DNA from: Apostichopus japonicus
Taxonomy: Eukaryota; Echinodermata; Holothuroidea; Aspidochirotida; Stichopodidae
Assembly (NCBI RefSeq): GCF_037975245.1
Contig: NC_092570.1
Coordinates: 325,501 to 389,500 of the forward strand
DNA length: 64,000 bases
Reading direction: 5' to 3'
How positions within the stretch are numbered: position 1 is the first letter of the stretch; every line of letters starts with the position of its first letter. The notes beneath the pieces were generated by a model. The model was not told where the DNA came from and did no database searches. It saw nothing but the letters and a program-made list of their open reading frames with translations. Positions 57,901-64,000 of this stretch are shown here, in pieces. A program made the translations under genes and the position numbers.

Positions 57901-59298
57901 CCTGATGATGAAAGATCAAATTAAAATATGTTTGACTCAGTCAATTCATCTCCAAGTTTGCTCAAATCAAACAGAATTGGACCTATGCATCTATCTATAG
58001 TAAAACCAAACAGCGAGATGCAGAAAAACCAACAGCAATTTTCGTCACAAAAAATAATAATGATCAAATAAATGAGGCTGTATTAAGTTGCGTAGAGAAG
58101 GACAAAAATATGCTTTTGTACAGAGTTAACCCAAGCATAACCCAAATCCTTCAAAACTGTGGTCCAAACAATGATCATTATTATCCCCAAACTTGTAAAT
58201 GTCACCGACTTTAAAAGCAGTTTTATCAGTTAAGTTGTATTTGGTGATATTGTAATCACGTTGGATTCAATAAACAACTTGCAATAACACAACACATATT
58301 TTTGCACATTTCACTGAACATTATGTAATTTAAATAGTCTTTATTATAAAGCAATTAACCCCAAAACATATCATTTTCATCAAATAAAACCTACAGGTTT
58401 CAAATTACCATACTGTAGTGGCTGCTCATTGTAACGTATCCACCAAAATTGTCACAAAGGTGAACAGCTAATTTATGAAATAATCCATTCATGAATACTC
58501 AGCATCTTACTGTAAGGCCTTTGAAGTAGTGTTATCACCAGACATTTGCCCCCTCCCCACCCACCCACCCCCCCACTCCCCTTTGCAAAAGCCACTGTTT
58601 GACAGGTTTCTAATTCATGGGACAGTACAACATCCCACATGTAATGTTTCTACATGACACAATCTAAACTAAAGGACATTAATATTAGATTTACTATCCA
58701 CCACCAGATTTCAATTTTCTTTCTTCCTTTGAAGCTGGCACTTTTATGCTAATACATGACAAAGCTTTCACAAATTTGATATGATGATATGTTTCCTCCA
58801 AATTATACTTGGTCAAGTCTCAGAATTTAATCTTTGTTTCAATGACATATATTTGAGTACAAACTCCAATGTTTCATTCAATAACAGTTTATTCTGACAA
58901 CCAAAACTTGCCACATTTTGCTTTCACCATAGACTTTTGTAGACATATAAATTCACATGTAGTTTAGCCAGAAGACCATTTTTGAAGTTGATAAAAGTAA
59001 GTCACAAGGATTACAAACTACATTGGAGTTTCTTTTCTTCTCACTCTCTTTATGTTCAGTATTACGTAATAATGAGCAGCCATTTAACTACACTGAATTA
59101 TAAAATCATTTTCATTTGCTCAGTTATCACTGGAGAAGTTCAAAAGACAGAAAGTAACAGAAACAACTCACTGTCATTTGATGATAGCTTGGTAAGAAGT
59201 ATTCTGGATGATGCAAAAGCAACGAATGTCAAACCAAGTAAGACTGTCTTGACTTGAGATGAAAAGTCACTTTCAGCGCTAGCTGGCGCCATGGCAAG
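48151..59298 (-). CDS. SLC35A5: SLC35A5-like nucleotide-sugar transporter, five coding exons
   Basis: Whole-gene entry. Exons in transcript order are 59172-59298 (ATG at 59292), 57803-57901, 54765-54898, 51761-51828 and 48151-48916. All introns are GT-AG and the codon phases join without a break, giving 395 residues against 424 in human as I recall it. The product is a multi-pass Golgi membrane protein of the SLC35A family, which exchanges UDP-sugars for UMP; work on human SLC35A5 points to UDP-GlcNAc, UDP-GalNAc or UDP-glucuronate, so the substrate is not certain. Matching stretches include SSRILLTKL, NQFDYLPATV, WSIPGFLYFVDNL, LFRIILK, RIQWAVLFILFLSIV, ANVYNEKIFK, ESIYIQNSRLY and LVLKYRDNMFH. 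Introns hold a TIR element (52708-54376) and several arrays. An acceptor just before the ATG shows that an untranslated first exon lies upstream, which I could not locate. Confidence 0.92.
48917..51760. other. intron 4 of the SLC35A5-like gene
   Basis: AT-rich; holds the 80-bp duplication (50885-51051) and a G-run (51558-51572). Open frames such as 50329-50547 (-) and 49577-49918 (+) have no support. Confidence 0.6.
50885..51051. repeat. 80-bp direct duplication, 87-bp period
   Basis: AACATAACAGTATGAAAGCC through TCCAGCAAACTCTA occurs at 50885 and 50972, nearly identical, with a 7-bp spacer. Confidence 0.95.
51761..51828 (-). CDS. SLC35A5: SLC35A5-like, coding exon 4
   Basis: 68 bases between acceptor atattttcag and donor TTGAA|gtaagt. 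Encodes AMVVLFNNFVIISTSILFRI then IL and the first two bases of a Lys codon; corresponds to the AMAVIFSNF...LLFRIVLK segment of vertebrate proteins. Confidence 0.9.
51879..52224. repeat. GT-rich minisatellite in intron 3, 50 nt from an acceptor
   Basis: Units GTGTGTGGTGTTAAG with or without TTTAGA. In the transcript it reads CTAAACTTAACACCACACAC, providing many CTAAAC/CTTAAC sequences that resemble branch points just upstream of coding exon 4. Confidence 0.92.
52708..54376. mobile_element. TIR element (hAT-like), 1.67 kb, in intron 3
   Basis: The left end TAGTGTTTACACGGGT and the right end, which reads TAGTGTTTGCACGGGT on the other strand, are near-perfect inverted copies, each followed by CCGGGTACCC-rich sequence. 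ATATATAT flanks both sides (52700-52707, 54377-54384), an 8-bp duplication though of low complexity. The right part contains internal direct repeats: TATAAGATATCCATGGAA at about 53876 and 54003; CCTAACACCACACTAAGTCA at four places; and CGGGTAGTATTGCGTCGGGC at 54157 and 54328. No transposase is readable. Confidence 0.8.
54562..54730. repeat. 44-bp tandem repeat, about four copies, in intron 3
   Basis: Unit TAGTACTAGTACCAACTAGA then TAGCACAGGGAACAATAAAA; ends about 35 bp from the donor of coding exon 3. Confidence 0.93.
54765..54898 (-). CDS. SLC35A5: SLC35A5-like, coding exon 3
   Basis: 134 bases between acceptor ctttcatttcag and donor GACA|gtgagt. Encodes FSCEDLIILWPWSIPGFLYF then VDNLMTFYVVASFET; WSIPxFLYFxDNL is a family signature. 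Confidence 0.9.
54899..57802. other. intron 2 of the SLC35A5-like gene
   Basis: Contains degenerate units of the TATGAAGTTCA dispersed repeat (about 55330-55680), the 32-bp array (56652-56812) and a C-run at 57122. Confidence 0.6.
56652..56812. repeat. 32-bp tandem repeat, five copies
   Basis: ACAAGAGAAAGGTGAGGGGG then TGGGGTGGGTAT; minor variants. Confidence 0.95.
57803..57901 (-). CDS. SLC35A5: SLC35A5-like, coding exon 2
   Basis: 99 bases between acceptor catcatcag and donor AAAG|gtaagg. Encodes NQFDYLPATVVVFSEALKL then LVCSTFSINKIYK, matching the second membrane span of the family (YDYLPTTVNV-like). Confidence 0.9.
57902..59171. other. intron 1 of the SLC35A5-like gene
   Basis: AT-rich with a C-rich patch at about 58548-58580; no nested gene seen. 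Confidence 0.6.
59172..59298 (-). CDS. SLC35A5: SLC35A5-like, first coding exon
   Basis: The ATG at 59292 opens MAPASAESDFSSQVKTVLL, the first membrane span and SSRILLTKLSSND. The donor is GACA|gtgagt (59171-59166), leaving one base in phase. A pyrimidine-rich acceptor (gttttgttttccag) ends at 59299, six bases before the ATG, so a leader exon is expected. An upstream in-frame ATG at about 59394 would lie in that intron. Confidence 0.88.
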
Positions 59299-61298
59299 CT
59301 GGAAAACAAAACAGTTTGTATTATAAAAACCACCAACAGTAACAGGGATTCCTTGGTGCAAATAGTTTGCCATGTTAAAATAGTTTGCTGCCAAGTTTCT
59401 GCATCAGTGTATAAAGTTTACAAATAACATTTACACATTATAATTAAACATAACAAATTCTCCTGAAATCCAATCCCTGCTTGTTTCTGGATTGAATTGA
59501 ATGAAAGTCATCCAAGGTCTGCAAGGTACTGTGGCTTCTGACCGGCATGTAACCAAGAGGTCAGTGGTTCCAATCCTGTTCTAGCCATGAACTTGTTTGC
59601 TCTTTTCCAAGTTTTACTGAAGCATTGCTGAATTAACCACATCTCCAGTTGCATGTTCTTTCTTCACAAAGATATTTAATTTTATAGGGTTTTAAAAACA
59701 ATGGTGAAATGTTTGGAATGTCTCTTGGCATTTTCAGTGATCCCCAAGGTTTTGAACATTCAGTATATGTATTGTGTATCAAGTTCATTCAAGCTGTACT
59801 ATGCAAGAGACACTTTGCGTTTTCATAATGGCCTCAAATGACATTGACCATAAAAAAAAAATAGGGTTCTTGTACTCACTAGGCTAGCTGAATCTATGTG
59901 GTTAAACCCCAACTATTAGGTTTGAAGCAATTCACAAATGTTTTCACACTTTGATATCTAATGAAAAATGCAACAGGTCTCTTGAATAATGATGAGGTGA
60001 CTTGAGGCACAAATTATAAATGGTATGTTGTAGAACACTACAACTGAATGGTATCAGACCAGATGAGAGTTTTATAACTTTTAATTTTTGAGAATTGACC
60101 TTTTAAACAAGAGAGGGTCATTCATTAAAGTGACTGGACTATTTATTCTAATACAAACCTCAATGGTATAAAATAGCTTCCTAGTTTCAATGATTACAAT
60201 AGGATTAACATTTAGACCTGCACAGAGGAGCCGATTTCATCATTTCTGAAGCCTTAAAGGAGAGTTCCAGAGTTTTTGCATATATTTAAAATGTGAATAT
60301 CTTGAAAACCTCAAATGCTATAGAAACATTACTAGCATGCAAGTTTTTACTGGCACTGTAACACATCTCGAGAATTAACTTTTATCGAAAGCCAATCTTT
60401 AAGAAGGATCTAAATACAAATTATCAAATTCATCCAAGCTTTAACCTGTTAACAAGTTTTCAGAAATGGCTCCACCACACTAATTTCAATAGGCCTCTTG
60501 TGCTCAAGTATGGAGCAACACAAACCTGCACCTTTTGCATAATTATGTTTCATTGCAAGTATCACTAACATACCTGAACACATCCACAACTGAAAGCAAA
60601 AACCTCCAGGTAACATGGTACAAGCACTGTCATATGGACAAAACACAACTACATTTTGGAAGGCTATATTGTGAAACACATCTACCATGATGCCATCACA
60701 TAGCACTCACTATTGTTTGCTCCTGTTGGAGTTCAAAATGAAGGATTTATCTTTACTTTGCAGATACACTGTACCCTCATTTATAACACTAGGAAATACT
60801 AACAAGACACTGATATAGAGATATGAACTAGCAGTGCACTTTTACCCCTTAAAGTGTCACATTGTCAGTGTCACATAATAGTGTCACATTGTCAGTGTCA
60901 CATAATAGTCTGATCACATCTTGTATCTTGTCTGGCGAGTGGTCCTAGGTCTAATTTTGTTCACCCTTCAAACTATTTGTGTTTTGAGTTTGGAACATAA
61001 TCAAACTGCCTTCATATGGAAGGTAACCATGGAGATTGCTTTGACAATAGTAAGGCAGGAATCTGAAAATCTGAGACAGAACATTGGGCTGATGAACAAT
61101 CAGATCATTAATGTATGATGGAAATTTAACATTTGCACCACATCTCCCCAGTAATAGGTTCCTTGCTTGCATGATTTGAAGTGACGTTCTTGGTGTTTTG
61201 AATAGTTTGTGCACTCTTGCTATCTATTGCACGATTATTCCAGGTGAACAAACTTACGACCTTAAAAAAACTGAGACACCTTTGGTATATATACTAAG
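59299..61298. other. upstream of the transporter's first coding exon; old repeats
   Basis: Holds a SINE-like unit, TATGAAGTTCA-type repeats (59690-59990, 60400-60500), a copy of the 39865-40310 family (60110-60400) and a GTGTCACATTGTCA micro-repeat at about 60856-60908. The untranslated leader exon of the transporter should lie here or further right. Confidence 0.45.
59511..59592 (+). mobile_element. tRNA-derived SINE head
   Basis: TGTGGCTTCTGACCGG resembles a degenerate A box, and GGTTCCAATCC is a near-consensus B box of the tRNA-type RNA polymerase III promoter, with CAAGAGGTCAGT between. The tRNA fold itself is broken, so this is read as a SINE head, not a tRNA gene. Confidence 0.5.
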
Positions 61299-61653
61299 TT
61301 AAAGGGAGTGAAGACTCGCCACATCTGATGCCAGTAATCTGACGTACTGTAGTTTCGAATGAGGTGTAACAGAAGTGTTAGACACCACCATCGATCCCAG
61401 AAAATACCTACACAGCTTGCTACTGTTGTTAATGAGACACTAGTGTACAGACTACAGTCAATACATGCAACTAAGGTCAATACCCACAACACAGTGTACA
61501 TAGCAGCCATGGACATCTCAGGTCCAGATAAAAAAACAATTCATTACTGTCTGCATTTTGTAGCGACAAGAAAAAACTTCACTAGCAAGCAACAGAAAGT
61601 TAACTTTTTCTGAGGGCGGCACGCGGTTTGGGGCGAGTCTTCAATGCCTTTAA
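61299..61653 (-). mobile_element. TTAA MITE (piggyBac-like), copy 3, intact 355 bp
   Basis: Reverse orientation relative to the copy at 40608-40962, same length. TTAA on both sides (61299-61302, 61650-61653), ends AGGGAGTGAAGACTCGCC and GGCGAGTCTTCAATGCCT. Confidence 0.87.
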
Positions 61654-62427
61654 CCTAGGCCTAGCCTATTAGTAGCACTACTACCAAGTGCAGTAGCCCA
61701 GTCCATTGTATGGACTGTATGTTACCTGTTAGTCTATACAATTTTCAAACAAATGTTGGTAGTGGTTGCGGCTCGACCACCTGTCAAAAACTGACTCTGA
61801 AGTCAAAGTATATGAATTATGATACATATGGATTAGCTTGGGCCTAGCATACGAATACGAGTAACTGTTAGGTGAAATAACGTTACTTAGGCCATTCTAT
61901 TTCTAGTCACTCTAGTTTCTAGTTACGTTAGGCCTTGGCTAGGCATCTTAGTTCTTACGTTAGGCTGAACCTAACGTTTATTATAGCTTTACCAACTTAG
62001 CGCATTCACTAACGAGAACAGTCAACCAACTACTTGATTTTCCTTTGCAACATAAGTTACAAAATGAAACCTGCAGATTTGCAGATCAAATTCAGATAGA
62101 TTGATCTACTTTTGCTTGAATGAGGTTGCAACAGACAAAATCTGACTGCATATTTTGTGTATTGCTGTCTGCCACGGAAACAACATTAGCAAGGGTGCAG
62201 TTGACTAATAATTATATCGTTACCAATATGGCAACAACTGACAACTTTTGATAATACCACTCTACAAAAGAAGGAAGATTTACGAAAGATCGACCAAATT
62301 TCAACGGGCTATATCTCGAAAACGACATGTTGTATGATTTTACTTTCTTGTATGTGTTTATTTGGACCATACTCAATCATTCTGATGAAATTTCATCTAA
62401 ATCTGAGAGGCTCACCTGGGAACTTTT
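61654..62427. other. no gene seen
   Basis: Rich in CCTAGGC and TTAGGC words; no exon recognised. Confidence 0.45.
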
Positions 62428-62435
62428 CAGAAAAT

Positions 62436-62821
62436 ACCAACCTGAAGCTATCACAGGATTCATCCCAGGATTTAGATTCATCCCAGGATTCATCACAGGA
62501 TTCATCCCAGGATTCATCCCAGGATTCATCACAGGATTCTGAAGCTATCACAGGATTCATCCCAGGATTCAGATTCATCCCAGGATTCATCACAGGATTC
62601 AGAAGCTATCACAGGATTCATCCCAGGATTCAGATTTATCCCAAGATTCATCACAGGATTCTGAAGCTATCACAGGATTCATCCCAGGATTCAGATTCAT
62701 CCCAGGATTCGAATCCTGTGATGAATCCTGGGATGAATCTGAATCCTGGGATGAATCCTGTGATAGCTTCAGAATCCTGGGATGAATCCTGTGATGAATC
62801 CTGGGATAGCTTCAGGTTGGT
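62436..62821. mobile_element. foldback element with 12-bp array, 386 bp, 8-bp target duplication
   Basis: The left end ACCAACCTGAAGCTATC is inverted at the right end (GATAGCTTCAGGTTGGT). CAGAAAAT is perfectly duplicated at 62428-62435 and 62822-62829. The body is an array of CAGGATTCATCC/CACAGGATTCAT units that flips orientation at about 62708, so the element can fold back on itself. Open frames with Ser-Gln-Asp or Ile-Pro-Gly-Phe repeats on both strands are by-products. Confidence 0.87.
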
Positions 62822-62829
62822 CAGAAAAT

Positions 62830-64000
62830 TGGTTGATTTGAGGGGGCATGAGCCATATATGGTATACACCAGTAAGGAATTGGGTCGTCATTCTACTAGT
62901 ACTACTGTAGTCCAATGTTGGTGAGGCGGTGGCTTTCGACGGGAATGTTTGGCAGAGCCAGACAGCCAGTAAGCAAACGGTATGGAATGGATTGAAATGT
63001 TGAAACAAAGAGGGGGTGACCCCCCTCCCCTTTGAGATTGTTTTGAACAATTGAAGGTCCTTAGATGCGATCTGGTGCAGTGTTTTGCCAGCACTGAGGC
63101 TAACCTAACTCTACGTTTGCTATTGCGGAAATGAAAATAACAATTAATGGGAAATATGGTACTTGATACCCGATGTAAGAAGCCTGGTGTAATACTTACA
63201 CGTTGTTGCTTTACATCTAGAAATTATTACACACTTGTTACTGGTAGAGGTACAATAGGCGTCATGAACGTTTGACAAAGTTTGGTTGTAGGCCTAGGCC
63301 CTAGGCCTAACGTTAGGCTTAACTTAAGACTTAACAGTTTCTGTACACTTTTAGAACTGGGTCCGATTGTTTTAAATAGCCGTGCAGCCTAGCTATCCAG
63401 GGAGATTAGCAGCTGCCCTGGTATCATAAGTTACAACAGGCGAACTCCTCCCCCCCCCCCCCACTGGCCCTCTCAAAGTTATCGTAAATTCATATAGACC
63501 TAGAACCTTCCTAGGCTAGGACCTTAAAATGGGTAAGTACAGTACTGTACTTACTATTCAGCAAACCAACTTTGCAATATAAAAAAGTCAATTGTTGGAT
63601 CATACACTTACCCCTCCCACTGCAATGTCATACCAAGATAGCAATGATTTTGTGACTTAAAAACGTAATTGCCCAATGTGTAGGCCTGTATGAAATCAAG
63701 CAAACCAAAGCAATTAATCCTATACTTTGAGTATCACTCTCATTTGAAAAAGTAAATGCTTGGTCTGTCACCATGATGCAAGTTGCTAAACAATGTGGTT
63801 TAGGAGCACTAATACCTCCCCATGTGTTTCTTTTAAAGCTGCTGTGAAGAAAAGGGGGCAGGGGAAGGTTGGAAGGTTGCTTCAATGTGTCCGCTTAGTA
63901 GTTTAGTGGAAGATAAGGATCATGAAGGACATTAAGTCCCCATCAAGGATCCTATGAAAAAGTATCGAAACACAGAAACTTCAAAAGTGTATTGCAATTC
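62830..64000. other. no gene seen; MITE fragment
   Basis: Shares GAACAATTGAAGGTCCTTAG (about 63045-63064) with the MITE at 1165-1352. Has a C-run at about 63449 and a TAGGCCTAGGCC-rich palindromic patch at about 63290-63330. No exon recognised. Confidence 0.5.

Noticed and set aside
59511-59592. tRNA gene
   Set aside because: Only promoter-box-like sequences are kept; no complete cloverleaf, so it is called a SINE head.
62327-62924. Open frames with Ser-Gln-Asp or Ile-Pro-Gly-Phe repeats
   Set aside because: Produced by the 12-bp array of the foldback element; present on both strands.

Overview
The window is animal (metazoan) nuclear DNA, AT-rich and gene-poor, most likely from an echinoderm or a closely related marine invertebrate. 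The grounds are one intron-split gene recognisable as a deuterostome-type SLC35A5 nucleotide-sugar transporter, one single-exon alpha-1,3-fucosyltransferase of family GT10, GT-AG splice sites, relics of LINE-type retrotransposons, many short inverted-repeat transposons, and foldback elements that recall the TU elements of sea urchins. The group assignment is inference; nothing in the sequence names the species.

Two protein genes can be supported, both on the minus strand. At 20186-21610 lies an intact 474-residue type II membrane alpha-1,3-fucosyltransferase. At 48151-59298 lies a five-coding-exon SLC35A5 homologue (395 residues as modelled; exons 59172-59298, 57803-57901, 54765-54898, 51761-51828 and 48151-48916), whose splice phases all join correctly. 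Both products would act in the Golgi: one moves nucleotide sugars into the lumen, the other uses GDP-fucose there. Their co-occurrence in one window may be chance. Several weaker exon candidates (282-427, 11846-11994, 12437-12628, 22353-22379, about 32340-32462, about 42027-42199) are listed with low confidence.

The rest is repeats. Reading left to right: a 188-bp hAT-like MITE (1165-1352); a LINE reverse-transcriptase relic (2278-2451); the first copy of a TTAA-flanked MITE (3389-3655); a 1.2-kb, 38-bp minisatellite (4066-5270); three copies of a 165-bp repeat (5761-6250); a 1.46-kb foldback element (about 7936-9392); a 1-kb, 26-bp minisatellite (9757-10732); a 15.3-15.6 kb G-rich minisatellite; the fucosyltransferase; a 1.34-kb terminal-inverted-repeat (TIR) element with a CTCGT duplication (24075-25415); tandem arrays at 25.5-26.9 kb; a LINE reverse-transcriptase relic (28579-29101); a 918-bp TIR element built from palindromic 21-bp repeats with a perfect 8-bp target duplication (30063-30980); a LINE 3' tail (32961-33200); a 0.7-kb array (33520-34235); AT dinucleotide palindromes (37.1-37.6 kb); a hAT-like MITE (39230-39757); an intact TTAA MITE (40608-40962); hammerhead-ribozyme-like relics (42918-42955, 43625-43655); arrays at 41, 44 and 46-47 kb; the SLC35A5 gene, carrying a 1.67-kb TIR element and three arrays in its introns; a tRNA-derived SINE (59511-59592); the third TTAA MITE (61299-61653); and a 386-bp foldback with a 12-bp array and an 8-bp duplication (62436-62821).

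The most interesting pattern is that several TIR elements, each with target duplications or long inverted arms, carry short tandem arrays as their body. This suggests one way that minisatellites, which fill roughly 8-9 kb of the window by hand count, are seeded and spread. All similarity statements rest on reading and memory of protein families; no database search was run.
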